Below are positions 43,611 to 52,017 of a stretch of 64,000 nucleotides of DNA, piece after piece. The notes under the pieces were generated by a model. It worked only from the letters and a program-made list of their open reading frames with translations. It was not told the origin of the DNA and ran no database searches. Source of the DNA: GCA-2748575 sp965222725 (GTDB lineage: Bacteria > Pseudomonadota > Gammaproteobacteria > Pseudomonadales > Ketobacteraceae); NCBI GenBank assembly GCA_965222725.1, contig OZ244969.1, positions 6,200,001-6,264,000 on the forward strand. The letters run 5' to 3'. A program made the position numbers and the translations under genes. Each line of letters starts with the position of its first letter. Within the stretch, counting starts at the first letter, position 1.

Positions 43611-44663
43611 TCAAGGGCGGTTTTCCTCATCGTACATGCGGTCAATGACCGGAATACGCAACAATTCAGGGCCGGAAAAATGCTGCTCACGCAGCCGTTC
43701 AATTTCTGCCTGCTGGTCTGCCTGAGACAACCCGGAATCCAGTATGGCACGACGTTGCTGGCGATAGGTTTCAACCCGCTGATCCCGCGCAGCCTGCTGC
43801 TGATCCGCTTCAGAAAAACGCTCCGCAGCTTCCGGCCCGTAAGCCTCACTGCGCAGCTGAAAAATATCCGCTTCGCTTAAACCGTTTTCCCGGCCCTGCA
43901 AAATCTGTTGCTGCAGTTCTTCGTAGCGGTATTCCTGTTCTTTTTCCCTGCGTAATGATTCCGGCAATTGCTGATCCAGTGTGCGCAAGGCCGCGTTACG
44001 TTCTTCCAGTGACAAACTGTCGTTTTTCAAAATGGCATGACGTTGCAGTGAATATTCGGCACGCTTGTCCTCTTCGCCGTAAAATGCATCGTACACCGCG
44101 GGGCTCAGAGTACTCTGCCGTAACTCACGCAGCAGGCGCACCCGCTCCTGCAAATCAACCGCGGTGCCGGAGGCTTTATAATCCGCCGCCAATTGACTGC
44201 GCAATGCCAGCTCAGCTTCTTTCAGTGTGACGTATTCATGGAAAATCGTCAGGGCTTCGCTGCTGGCGGGTTCGGGTAAATGCTGCTGCAGAATCTCTGC
44301 AATGCGCTGTTTGATTTTTTCCACATCCTCTTCGCCCACCAGCGTGAAAAAGTAATCAAACAAACGCCGCAGGGTGGATTCCACAATCAGGTGATTCTGA
44401 TCATCCACCTTCAGATCAAAAGGAATGCGGGTATCTCTCAGCGATGCCGGCAAGGGCCCGTATTGAGATGTATAGTCATTGGCGGTCAGATGGGGTGGCT
44501 GCCAGGTTTTGCTCGCGCTTTTCTTCTCGGGTTCCGGCTCGTCAGCCTGCTGTTTAACCGGAGCCAGTGTCACGCCTTCCTGCAAGGTATCCGGTTTAAA
44601 AATAAAGTACAGCAACAGGCATATAAGCGTGGTAGCCAGTAGCGCGATTATTTTTATTCTCAT
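43611..44663 (-). CDS. Lipase-specific foldase (lipase chaperone, Lif/LipB)
   Basis: Lif proteins are inner-membrane anchored periplasmic steric chaperones that fold secreted class I lipases. The 350-residue protein has an N-terminal anchor (about 4-22), a Pro/Glu linker, the signature RRLFDYFFTLVGE at residues 99-111 (RxxFDY), and a long all-helical, Gln- and Glu-rich clamp domain (about 115-345). Length is normal. No lipase gene is beside it, which is unusual. It overlaps the end of the AraC gene by 4 bp (ATGA), so the two form an operon. Confidence 0.88.
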   Translation of the reverse strand: MRIKIIALLATTLICLLLYFIFKPDTLQEGVTLAPVKQQADEPEPEKKSASKTWQPPHLTANDYTSQYGPLPASLRDTRIPFDLKVDDQNHLIVESTLRRLFDYFFTLVGEEDVEKIKQRIAEILQQHLPEPASSEALTIFHEYVTLKEAELALRSQLAADYKASGTAVDLQERVRLLRELRQSTLSPAVYDAFYGEEDKRAEYSLQRHAILKNDSLSLEERNAALRTLDQQLPESLRREKEQEYRYEELQQQILQGRENGLSEADIFQLRSEAYGPEAAERFSEADQQQAARDQRVETYRQQRRAILDSGLSQADQQAEIERLREQHFSGPELLRIPVIDRMYDEENRP

Positions 44664-45721
44664 TTTACCCTCGGTCTTTTACTTGTTTCCTGCTGCGTTT
44701 GTGCAGCGTCAGTATTTTCCATGGAGCGGTCTTTAGCAAACAATTGCGCCCGGTATTCTCCCGGTGTCATACCCTGCCAGCGCCGGAACGCATGGTGAAA
44801 TGCGGTGAGGTCAGAAAAGCCGCATAAAAATGCCACTTCCGTGGGCAGCAACAAGGGATTGGCCAGCGCTTCCAGCGCATTCTGATAACGCACCCCGTCC
44901 ACAATGCCCTGATAGCTTTCCCCTTCTTTTGCCAGGCGGCGCTGCAAGGTGCGCGGCGTCATATTCAAATGGTCCGCAATAGCCTGCTTGCTGACGGCGC
45001 CATCCTGCAGGCGGCTCTTCACCAGCATGGTCACCAGTTCGGCAGTGGGCTTGCTCCGGTTTGATACCGCTGTTTCCCATTCCGGGTCCGCAACGGCTGC
45101 CTCGTGCTCAGCAATGCCTGCCACCACTGCAGGATCCAGTATCAGGCTGTCTTTCTCAGATTGAAAGTGTACAGGGCAACCGAAGAAACCGGTAAAGCGC
45201 TCATCAGTGGGCGCCCGTCGGCGTAGTTGCACAGCCAGCGGCTGCCAGCTGTTACCTTTACCTTCCAGCAGCCGCGCCATATTCACCATGGCCGCCATGG
45301 CGGCATCAATCGTGTGAGGCGATACCGGCATCTCATCGCCGCTGAAATGAAAGTCCAGCGAGACCTGACCGTTGCCCATGGCCAGGCGGATATTGGCAGA
45401 TTCACCGATCATGCGCTGATAGCGTTGAAAGCGCTGAAAACCATCCACCAGCCCCCGGGCGGTAATCAGCGAATAGGCCAGCACCGGGAATCCGGTCACG
45501 CTCACCTGACAGCCCACATCCAGCCCGATCTGATCGTTGCCGGACTGCTGTTCCGCCAGATCCCACAACCGGGTAACACCATCCTGGGGGTAGCGGGTGT
45601 TCTGATGCGCCAGAGACTGGAGTGACAAACCCGCCTCGGAAAACAGCCGGGCCACCGGCAGCCCCTGACGCCGGAAAACTTCTGCCATACTCAATAGCCA
45701 CCAGGAAGAGGTTGTTCGCAT
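44660..45721 (-). CDS. AraC-family transcriptional regulator
   Basis: A 353-residue regulator. It has an N-terminal Arabinose_bd-type (PF12625) sensor domain (about 15-200, with YPQDGVTRLWDLAEQQSG), as in the OruR/ArgR-like and lipase regulators. A C-terminal AraC HTH pair (about 230-335) follows, with SKQAIADHLNMTPRTLQRRL and the second helix set VAFLCGFSDLTAFHHAFRRW. Start is the ATG at 45721 (agggtttgccc upstream). Translationally coupled to the lipase foldase gene; likely regulates lipase-related genes, but that is inferred. Confidence 0.88.
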   Translation of the reverse strand: MRTTSSWWLLSMAEVFRRQGLPVARLFSEAGLSLQSLAHQNTRYPQDGVTRLWDLAEQQSGNDQIGLDVGCQVSVTGFPVLAYSLITARGLVDGFQRFQRYQRMIGESANIRLAMGNGQVSLDFHFSGDEMPVSPHTIDAAMAAMVNMARLLEGKGNSWQPLAVQLRRRAPTDERFTGFFGCPVHFQSEKDSLILDPAVVAGIAEHEAAVADPEWETAVSNRSKPTAELVTMLVKSRLQDGAVSKQAIADHLNMTPRTLQRRLAKEGESYQGIVDGVRYQNALEALANPLLLPTEVAFLCGFSDLTAFHHAFRRWQGMTPGEYRAQLFAKDRSMENTDAAQTQQETSKRPRVK

Positions 45722-45841
45722 GGGCAAACCCTGTCTGATCAAATCAATTCATTGTCTCTTACAATCAATGATTGTCAACCGGACTTGCCTAAAATGACTT
45801 TTATCAAGTCCCGACACCAATACAAATCAGAGAGGGAAAAA

Positions 45842-46156
45842 ATGAACGAACAAAGCGCCGGCTACAGCAGCTTTCAGGAGTTCTATCCGTTTTATCTGGC
45901 AGAGCACAGCGACCGCACCTGTCGCCGCCTGCATTTTGTTGGCAGCGCCCTGGTGCTGACCATGCTGGCCTATATCCTGCTCAGCGGGAAATGGGCGTTA
46001 CTGATTACCTTGCCACTGATCGGCTACGGCTTTGCCTGGGTGGGCCACTTTGTGTTTGAAAAAAACCGCCCCGCCACCTTCAAATACCCGCTGTACAGCC
46101 TGATGGGCGACTGGGTAATGTTCAAGGATATGCTCACCGGCAAGATTGAATGGTAA
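45842..46156 (+). CDS. DUF962/Mpo1-like membrane protein
   Basis: Related to yeast Mpo1, a Fe-dependent dioxygenase acting on 2-hydroxy fatty acids. The 104-residue protein has the motif FYLAEHSDRTCRRLHFVG with His residues, two membrane helices (about 32-50 and 53-72), and a second His-bearing motif VGHFVFEKNRPATFKYPLYSLMGDWVMF. A gagggaaaaa ribosome site sets the ATG at 45842. Whether the enzyme activity is kept is not provable from sequence; all expected His are present. Divergent from the AraC gene. Confidence 0.8.
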   Translation: MNEQSAGYSSFQEFYPFYLAEHSDRTCRRLHFVGSALVLTMLAYILLSGKWALLITLPLIGYGFAWVGHFVFEKNRPATFKYPLYSLMGDWVMFKDMLTGKIEW

Positions 46157-46172
46157 TGGCAGCGCGGAGCAA

Positions 46173-46631
46173 TCACATATCCTGAAAGCGGTTGGTGGAC
46201 TGCGCCATACGCATGGCTTCGTGCTCTTCCAGGTTAACCAGTTCCTGCATCAGCTCCACCGCCGCTGGAATATCCACACGCTCCAGCAAGTGTTTATACA
46301 AGGCGATCACACCGTTGTGGCGCCTTTCAACCTCTGCCGTTATTTCGGTGACTGTTAACATCTCCAGTGGTTTGTCGCCGCTGGCCTCCTCGTCAATGGA
46401 ATAGTTCTGCAGATAATCGTAACACCAGGTATTAAGTGCGTTTTCCGAGGCGGACTGGCTGTATTCTTTCAGCAGCTTCGATAAATCTTTTTCTTGCTGC
46501 GCCAGGTAGCCCAGCACCATCTTGCCTCTTTCAGCGGTTTCATCCTGTTCGCAGGCTTCCAGTTTGGCGCCCAGCTGGGCGTGGAAGTCTTTGGTCCAGC
46601 GTAAAATGTCCTGCAGGGTTTCTGTTTTCAT
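46173..46631 (-). CDS. Small helical protein divergent from ubiT
   Basis: Not recognised by name. The 152-residue protein is all-helical and acidic and could be a ferritin-like or hemerythrin-like four-helix bundle: potential ligands lie in helices carrying CEQDE, EVERRHNG and LEEHEAMRMAQ. A gggag ribosome site supports the ATG at 46631 over longer open frames. It shares an intergenic region holding an FNR-type box with ubiT, so anaerobic expression is likely. Function unknown. Confidence 0.65.
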   Translation of the reverse strand: MKTETLQDILRWTKDFHAQLGAKLEACEQDETAERGKMVLGYLAQQEKDLSKLLKEYSQSASENALNTWCYDYLQNYSIDEEASGDKPLEMLTVTEITAEVERRHNGVIALYKHLLERVDIPAAVELMQELVNLEEHEAMRMAQSTNRFQDM

Positions 46632-46704
46632 GATAGTAGCTCCCGAATGACAGTGGCTCCTGAATGATCCGGTATTCATTATCACCGGAACGCATTTTCC
46701 GTTC

Positions 46705-46718
46705 TTGATGAACGTCAA
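46705..46718. promoter_or_regulatory. FNR/Anr/Dnr-type box
   Basis: TTGAT-gaac-GTCAA matches the TTGAT-N4-ATCAA consensus at 9 of 10 positions. It lies 65 bp before the ubiT start and 74 bp before the start of the divergent small helical gene. It could control both in the absence of oxygen, in line with the oxygen-independent ubiquinone role of ubiTUV. Confidence 0.75.
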
Positions 46719-46782
46719 ACACTTAACACATCGGCTTCTATAAGATCCACCCCCAGTTTTTGACCGCACAGGTAACCGGAGA

Positions 46783-47322
46783 ATGACACTGATACCGCCT
46801 GTACAGATTTTGCACCGCGGCTTGAGGCTGGCGCGCTCGGTTCACCAAACCGGCATGGACAAACGCTTTGATCTTGATTTGCTGAGCCTGGCACTGCAGC
46901 GGATCGCCAACCGTATTTACCAGCAGCACCCCGATGCTGCCGAACGCCTGGAAGACATCAGCGGTACCCGCTTTCTGGTGAACATCACCAACCTGCCCTT
47001 TCGCTGTCTGATTACGGTATTTACCCGGCATGTGGCTGTGGATTGTAATCTGCGCTACCCACCCCGTGCGGATGTGTCTGTCAGCGGTAACTTTCACTCG
47101 CTGGCGCAAATCTTTGAAGGGGATGCGGATGCCGATTCCCTGTTTTTTTCCCGCGATATTCAGATTCAGGGCAACGTCGAGGCACTGGTGACTCTGCGCA
47201 ACGCCCTGGACAACGAAGACATTGATATTGTCAGCGAACTGACGCCCCTGTTCGGTCGGTTCGCAGGCATGGCTCATGAAGCACTGCAGCTGGTAAATCA
47301 ACGGCTGCTGGCCATGAACTGA
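46783..47322 (+). CDS. ubiT: UbiT, SCP2-domain factor for anaerobic ubiquinone synthesis
   Basis: UbiT (formerly YhbT in E. coli) is a lipid-binding SCP2 protein needed with UbiU and UbiV to make ubiquinone without oxygen. The 179-residue protein has the SCP2 fold signatures: LEDISGTRFLVNITNLPFRC, RADVSVSGNFHSLAQIFEGDADADSLFFSRDIQIQGN and ALVTLRNALD. It comes first in the order ubiT-ubiU-ubiV, as expected, behind an FNR-type box. Confidence 0.88.
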   Translation: MTLIPPVQILHRGLRLARSVHQTGMDKRFDLDLLSLALQRIANRIYQQHPDAAERLEDISGTRFLVNITNLPFRCLITVFTRHVAVDCNLRYPPRADVSVSGNFHSLAQIFEGDADADSLFFSRDIQIQGNVEALVTLRNALDNEDIDIVSELTPLFGRFAGMAHEALQLVNQRLLAMN

Positions 47323-47383
47323 AGTTAACCCGCACGTTATTAACACCGTGTAAAAAGTTATCCATCAAGGGAAGCTAGTCCTG

Positions 47384-48421
47384 ATGAAGTTGCAAGCCAG
47401 CCCTGCACCAACACCCGCCAGCCTGGAGCTGGTATGCCCCGCCGGTACCCCCGCAGCGTTTAAAATGGCACTGGATGCCGGCGCCGATGCCATTTACGTC
47501 GGTTTTCGTGATGAAACCAATGCTCGCAATTATCCGGGGCTCAATTTCAGCCGCCGGGAACTGGCAGCGGTGATACCCATAACCCACCATCGAAATCGCA
47601 AAGTGTTTGTGGCCATCAACACCAACCCCAATGCCGGTAACCAGCAACCCTGGCAACGGGCCGTGGATGATGCGATTGAACTGGGCGCCGATGCCGTGAT
47701 TCTTTCCGACCCCGGTCTGATGGATTACACCCGCCACAAATACCCGGACGCACGAATCAATCTATCGGTACAGGCATTTGCTTCCAATATCGATGCCATT
47801 AATTATTACGCCGAACAGTTTGCTATTGCCCGCGTGGTGTTGCCAAGGATTTTCACCCTGCGGGAGATACGCCGCATGGTGGCCGCCACCGATGTGGAAA
47901 TTGAAGTCTTTGCGTTTGCGGTGGCGGGCCCCATGGCAGAAGGCCGTTGCATTATGTCGTCCTATGTTACCGGAAAATCCCCCAACAACTTTGGCGCCTG
48001 TTCGCCGGCTTCCTGCGTGGAATACAAGGAAACCGGCAACCAGATGGACAGCCGGCTTAACGGTGTGCTGGTTAATCGCTTCAAGGCAGATGAACCCGCC
48101 TCGTACCCCACCTTGTGCCGGGGCCGCTATCGGGTAAACGGTAACGAACAGTACCTGTTTGAAAACCCTGCCTCACTGAATGTGATCAGCATACTGAACC
48201 AGCTCACCGACATCGGCGTTCGCGCTATAAAAATTGAAGGCCGCCAGCGGGGAAAATCCTATATTGGCGATGTCACCCGGGAATTCCGCCAGGCGATCGA
48301 TAATGCAGCAAACGTTGACTGCGCATCGCGATCTCAACACCAAATCAACGAAGATATTCTGGCCGGCTTGTGCGAAGGCCAGGATGACCACACCGGCGCA
48401 TTCAAGAAGCGCTGGTTGTAA
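47384..48421 (+). CDS. ubiU: UbiU, U32-family Fe-S protein
   Basis: UbiU (YhbU) is a U32 peptidase-family protein with a 4Fe-4S cluster that forms a complex with UbiV and performs oxygen-independent ring hydroxylation in ubiquinone synthesis. The 345-residue protein has LVCPAGTPAAFKMALDAGADAIYVGF, the cluster region with EGRCIMSSYVTGKSPNNFGACSPASC (three conserved Cys) and further Cys near residue 245 (TLCRGRY). Normal length. The gap to ubiV is 21 bp. Confidence 0.9.
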   Translation: MKLQASPAPTPASLELVCPAGTPAAFKMALDAGADAIYVGFRDETNARNYPGLNFSRRELAAVIPITHHRNRKVFVAINTNPNAGNQQPWQRAVDDAIELGADAVILSDPGLMDYTRHKYPDARINLSVQAFASNIDAINYYAEQFAIARVVLPRIFTLREIRRMVAATDVEIEVFAFAVAGPMAEGRCIMSSYVTGKSPNNFGACSPASCVEYKETGNQMDSRLNGVLVNRFKADEPASYPTLCRGRYRVNGNEQYLFENPASLNVISILNQLTDIGVRAIKIEGRQRGKSYIGDVTREFRQAIDNAANVDCASRSQHQINEDILAGLCEGQDDHTGAFKKRWL

Positions 48422-48442
48422 CGGACAAACGGGAAAGCAGCT

Positions 48443-49363
48443 ATGACAAAACTCGTACTAGGCCCCGTACTCTATAACTGGGACAACAACAAGCTCAGCG
48501 AATTTTATAATGCAGTGGCCCGGGAACCCGGCATTGATACGGTTTGCCTTGGTGAGGTGATTTGTGCCAAACGACCGAAACATAATTTTGACCAATGGCA
48601 CCACATTATCGAACTGCTATTGAGCCACAACAAACAGGTTCGTTTCAGTTCCCTGGGCGTGATAACCAATGCCCATGAAACCAGGGTGTTGAAAAAAATC
48701 TGTCAGAGCCAATGGGCAGAGCACCCCAATTTTTGCATTGAAGCGAACGACATTACCGCACTGCCACTACTTGAACCCGGCAGCCGCTTTACGGTAGGCC
48801 AGTTATTCAATTGCTATAACGAAGCCAGCCTGCAGTTTCTTGCCCGGCAAGGAGCAACCTCTGTCACCTTACCGGTGGAGTTATCGCTGGAACAATTAAC
48901 AGCGATGACGAAAGCAACGAATGTGGACCTGGGGGTGCAAGTATTCGGGCGAATGCCACTGGCATTATCCGTGCGTTGCTACCAGGCCCGGGCCTACGGC
49001 CTGCAAAAGCAGAACTGTAATATTATCTGTGAAAATGATCTTGACGGACTGGCAGTGGACACCCTGGAAGGTGAGCCCATTTTTGCGGTTAACGGTTTGC
49101 AGACTTTGTCTTATGCCTACTGCAATCTGATTGAGGATATTGAGCGCCTGCAGGCAATGGGTATCCGGGAATTCCGGGTGTCGCCACAATATGATGTGGA
49201 TACTTTGCAGGTGTGCCGGTTGTTTGCCGGGGTCATAAACGGCGATAACTGTACAGGCGAAGCAGGCCGGGAACTGGAGCAGTTACTGCAGGCACAGCGG
49301 CAGAGTAACGGTTACCTGCAGGGTAAGCCGGGCATGGAGCGGATAGCGGTTGCCAGCGTATAA
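48443..49363 (+). CDS. ubiV: UbiV, U32-family Fe-S protein
   Basis: UbiV (YhbV) is the Fe-S partner of UbiU. The 306-residue protein has LGPVLYNWDNNKLSEFYNAVA near the start, Cys39 after GIDTV, and a Cys-bearing block (ALSVRCYQARAYGLQKQNCNIIC) expected to bind the 4Fe-4S cluster. It has a typical C-terminal FRVSPQYDVDTLQVCRLF. The third gene of the anaerobic ubiquinone unit; it matches a nitrate- or nitric-oxide-respiring lifestyle given the adjacent nor genes. Confidence 0.9.
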   Translation: MTKLVLGPVLYNWDNNKLSEFYNAVAREPGIDTVCLGEVICAKRPKHNFDQWHHIIELLLSHNKQVRFSSLGVITNAHETRVLKKICQSQWAEHPNFCIEANDITALPLLEPGSRFTVGQLFNCYNEASLQFLARQGATSVTLPVELSLEQLTAMTKATNVDLGVQVFGRMPLALSVRCYQARAYGLQKQNCNIICENDLDGLAVDTLEGEPIFAVNGLQTLSYAYCNLIEDIERLQAMGIREFRVSPQYDVDTLQVCRLFAGVINGDNCTGEAGRELEQLLQAQRQSNGYLQGKPGMERIAVASV

Positions 49364-49378
49364 CCCGGACAGACCGGA

Positions 49379-50116
49379 TCAATTCAGCAACTTGAGCTCT
49401 GCAAAAAAATTATCAAAACTGCGCTCTTCAAACGCACATAAGGCATCAACAGGAAACCGTTCGGAGATATCCGGCAAAGGCATCTGTAATTGGTTCGCCA
49501 GATTGGCCAGCCCAAGCACTTCCACACTGATACCGGTTTTGGATTCTGCCATCAGCGCCGCCAGCGCTTGCTGCACCTGTTGCGGTTGTCGTTCCACCAG
49601 CCCGGAACACAAGTCCAGCCGGGTTTCGGTTTCCCCACCAAGAATGTTCCGCCAGCGGGCGAGAATGGCCAGGCAATCGTCAGCGGGCTTGCCCGTCAGC
49701 GCCAACACCAGCTGGTGGATCACCAGGTAATAACAGTGATCATCCTCGTACTCCCATGCCCGATGCCATTGCTGGCAGGAAGTGTCCACCACAGCAACAG
49801 CCAGTGGCAACTGCCCGGCGGCCAATGCCGCAAAAATACCACGGCTGCGGGACAGGCCCAGATGTCGGTCGTTGGCCTCATCAGCGGCAAGCGCCTCATT
49901 CAGAAACACCCGGGATTGCGCACTGCGAACCAGGTTTTCCTGATAACGGCTCGCATCCTGGCCCCGTAACAGGTAACCCAGCGCCAGCGACTGAAACAGG
50001 TCAGACAGCTGATTTACCTGGGCACTGAGCTGGGCAACGGAATAACCCGCTGCCAGCATTTCCATGGTGCCCATGATCTGTCCTTTCAATTGCGATTTTT
50101 CAGAAGACCATTTCAT
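49379..50116 (-). CDS. Imm49-like immunity protein candidate
   Basis: A 245-residue all-helical protein. Pattern and size resemble the Imm49 family of polymorphic-toxin immunity proteins, but I base this on general likeness and on its neighbour, not on a decisive motif. Features: SVAQLSAQVNQLSDLFQSLALG, an RYQENLVRSAQ segment, and the block CCYYLVIHQLVLAL-like region around residue 130. It starts 4 bp after the Imm11-like gene, on the same strand, so they are one unit. No toxin gene is next to it. Confidence 0.5.
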   Translation of the reverse strand: MKWSSEKSQLKGQIMGTMEMLAAGYSVAQLSAQVNQLSDLFQSLALGYLLRGQDASRYQENLVRSAQSRVFLNEALAADEANDRHLGLSRSRGIFAALAAGQLPLAVAVVDTSCQQWHRAWEYEDDHCYYLVIHQLVLALTGKPADDCLAILARWRNILGGETETRLDLCSGLVERQPQQVQQALAALMAESKTGISVEVLGLANLANQLQMPLPDISERFPVDALCAFEERSFDNFFAELKLLN

Positions 50117-50120
50117 CTCG

Positions 50121-50696
50121 TCAGCCTATTCCGTCATAACCTTCGGCTTCCGGAAAATACAAACCGGTAAAACCCTCTTCCTCAAGCTTTTCTGCCAGAT
50201 CGCTGCGCACCAGAATTTCCGACCCCCAGTGAGTGAGCCGGAACAGCCGGCAGTTTTCAGGTATGGCATCGGTGTTCAGCACCAGGCCTTCGCAGTCATT
50301 GATTTCCTCCGGGTCCAGCGGGTTCCACTCTACCTCGGAAGCCTCCAGATCTATGCAGTCCACCAGGGTTCGAGGATGTAATACGTAATAGGGGTCAGGC
50401 TCGGCCCGGCCCTTGTGGTTAATAATGGTAATAGGGAGGTATTCAATGCTGCCGTCACTGATCTCCTGTTGGAGAAACAGCTTCATTTTTTCAGAAATAA
50501 TCGCGTGATAGGAACCGTACAGGTTATCGGCCAGCGCGATGTCGTCAGGGTAGTCCTCCTGCATGGTCGTGGTCACATTCTCAGGCCAGGTTTGCTGGAG
50601 GGGTTGGGCAAGGTTCAGTGGTTTATCATCAAAGGTGGGAATCCGGATAACACATAATCCAGGTTGGTGACCACTGCTCCATCTCAGGTAATTCAT
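50121..50696 (-). CDS. Imm11-like (DUF1629) immunity protein candidate
   Basis: A 191-residue soluble protein whose C-terminal half has the layout of the Imm11/DUF1629 family: PYYVLHPRTLVDCIDLEASEVEWNP, then CRLFRLTHWGSEILVRSDLAEKLEEEGFTGLYFPE. Members are found beside polymorphic or T6SS toxins, often paired with Imm49. Here it precedes the Imm49-like gene by 4 bp, upstream of which lie 123 bp without a gene and then norF. An orphan immunity pair is the simplest reading. Confidence 0.62.
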   Translation of the reverse strand: MNYLRWSSGHQPGLCVIRIPTFDDKPLNLAQPLQQTWPENVTTTMQEDYPDDIALADNLYGSYHAIISEKMKLFLQQEISDGSIEYLPITIINHKGRAEPDPYYVLHPRTLVDCIDLEASEVEWNPLDPEEINDCEGLVLNTDAIPENCRLFRLTHWGSEILVRSDLAEKLEEEGFTGLYFPEAEGYDGIG

Positions 50697-50819
50697 GAAT
50701 CAAGTCCTTTTTCTGTTTCCATTTTGTTGTTGCTGTTTCCGTGTTTCTGCCGGTGCAGTACTGGCGCTCACGGCCATTCTATTGCCTTCGAAGGCGCCAG
50801 GCGACAGGAATTACTGGTA

Positions 50820-51077
50820 TTAATACACAATAATCAGCACACACAACAGCGGTACAAGCACCCCGTACAGTGCCATGGGCAAGCGCCAGCAAAAACCGGC
50901 TTTCTTCAGCCCCATAAAATGTTCGCTGACACACAGGGTTTTGATGGCGGTCAGACACACTGCCACGCCATAGCCAATACCGGCCGAAGGCATTACCAGT
51001 GCCAGGGTAATACCCGACAGCAACAGCCAGTACCAGAACACCTCCGGCAGAATCATGCGTTTCACTTGCGCTTTCAC
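50820..51077 (-). CDS. NorF-like small membrane protein (copy 1)
   Basis: An 85-residue protein with three to four membrane helices (about 10-30, 33-50, 60-82), resembling the COX4-like/NorF subunits linked to nitric oxide reductase. A strong ribosome site (agggagggg) 6 bp before a GTG at 51077 fixes the start; an ATG further upstream at 51101 lies in the preceding gene. Follows norE-like copy 1 by 13 bp on the same strand. Confidence 0.7.
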   Translation of the reverse strand: MKAQVKRMILPEVFWYWLLLSGITLALVMPSAGIGYGVAVCLTAIKTLCVSEHFMGLKKAGFCWRLPMALYGVLVPLLCVLIIVY

Positions 51078-51090
51078 GTGGAGCCCCTCC

Positions 51091-51690
51091 CTATATGACA
51101 TATAACAAAAAGAAAATAATCAGCCAGAGCAGATCCAGCATGTGCCAGTAAGCAGCGACCGATTCCAGGGAGTCCGGATGCAGCTCAGTGGCTTTGGCCG
51201 GATTCAGCTTATTACGCACGCCGGCAATAAAAACCAACCCCAGCAATACATGCATCCAGTGGAATGCCGTTAAAAAATAGTAGAAGCCGTAAAAGCGATT
51301 GCTGCTCATGGTAATGCCATTGCTGTACAGCAAATACCATTCACTGAATTTTGATACCAGATAACCGGCGCCCAACAACAGCGCCAGCAACAGAGCAAAA
51401 CGGGCCCGCTGCAAGCTCCCCTCACTGGCGGCAGAAGTCGCCAGCACCATGGCCATTCCGGAGGTTAACAGCAGCAGGGTATTGATGACGCCCCAATGGA
51501 TTGCCAGGCTGCCCTGCCCCGCACGAAACACCTCGGGCTCAAGCCGGAAAAGCACTGCATAACTCACAAACAGCAAGGCAAAGGTGGTCAACTCCACTAA
51601 CAGAAAGAGCCACACTATCGGGTTGCCCGGAACCCGGTTTAACGCGGCAGTGGCGTCGCTGCTCATGTCATTGCTCATGTCGTTGCCCAT
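51091..51690 (-). CDS. NorE-like cytochrome oxidase subunit III homologue (copy 1)
   Basis: A 199-residue protein with five membrane helices of the cytochrome c oxidase subunit III family. NorE is an accessory protein of nitric oxide reductase, not a core subunit. It has GNPIVWLFLLVELTTFALLFVSYA, WGVINTLLLLTSGMAMVLA, FHWMHVLLGLVFI and a final SVAAYWHMLDLLWLIIFFLLYV. It is divergent from norCB and followed by a norF-like gene. A second, diverged copy lies at 56653-57267. Confidence 0.82.
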   Translation of the reverse strand: MGNDMSNDMSSDATAALNRVPGNPIVWLFLLVELTTFALLFVSYAVLFRLEPEVFRAGQGSLAIHWGVINTLLLLTSGMAMVLATSAASEGSLQRARFALLLALLLGAGYLVSKFSEWYLLYSNGITMSSNRFYGFYYFLTAFHWMHVLLGLVFIAGVRNKLNPAKATELHPDSLESVAAYWHMLDLLWLIIFFLLYVI

Positions 51691-51815
51691 CCCATAGGGT
51701 TACCCTCAAAATTCAATCATACCTGCGAACCTTGTCTGCCTGAGTCAAACTGACAAACAAGTCATATTGACAACCGCAAACAGCAAATCATTATGACAAC
51801 AAACCTGCCCGCAGC

Positions 51816-51828
51816 GGTGTACATTACC
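51816..51828. promoter_or_regulatory. Candidate NorR binding site
   Basis: GGT-gtacatt-ACC fits the GGT-N7-ACC core of NorR enhancer sites. It lies about 135 bp before the proposed sigma-54 promoter of norC, a suitable distance for an enhancer-binding activator. Only one perfect copy is seen, whereas known NorR promoters have three. Confidence 0.45.
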
Positions 51829-51949
51829 AGCCTCCTCCTGGCATCCCGGCAACCAGAATTCCGGTAAAGCCAGCAAAACCGGGGCTTTCAGCCAACAGGG
51901 CTGCAAACCCGTTACCCCTGAATCTGCAATCTTTACACCAGCCTTTACG

Positions 51950-51966
51950 CTGGCACGCCGTTCGCA
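51950..51966 (+). promoter_or_regulatory. Candidate sigma-54 promoter of norCB
   Basis: CTGGCACG, then ccgt, then TCGCA fits the sigma-54 consensus YTGGCACGrN3TTGCW at all but one or two bases. The invariant GG (51952-51953) and GC (51964-51965) are separated by exactly 10 bases. Transcription would start near 51977, 90 bp before norC. Confidence 0.55.
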
Positions 51967-52017
51967 ATACAGCCCCCAACACAGCTTTATCAATAGGAAC
52001 GTTGGAGGAACCCGCCC

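Larger units (their letters stand above)
51691..52017. promoter_or_regulatory. norE1/norC divergent regulatory region
   Basis: A 327-bp region with no credible gene. It holds three TGACAA repeats (51751, 51768, 51794) in an AT-rich core, a GGT-N7-ACC palindrome at 51816-51828 and a sigma-54 element at 51950-51966. I find no good FNR-type box. A TTGACA/CATTAT pair (51768-51795) could be a sigma-70 promoter reading toward norC. Confidence 0.5.

Noticed and set aside
51751..51766. FNR box in the norE1/norC gap
   Set aside because: TGAC and GTCA halves are present, but the spacing is 6 and not 4 bases, so it does not fit the consensus.
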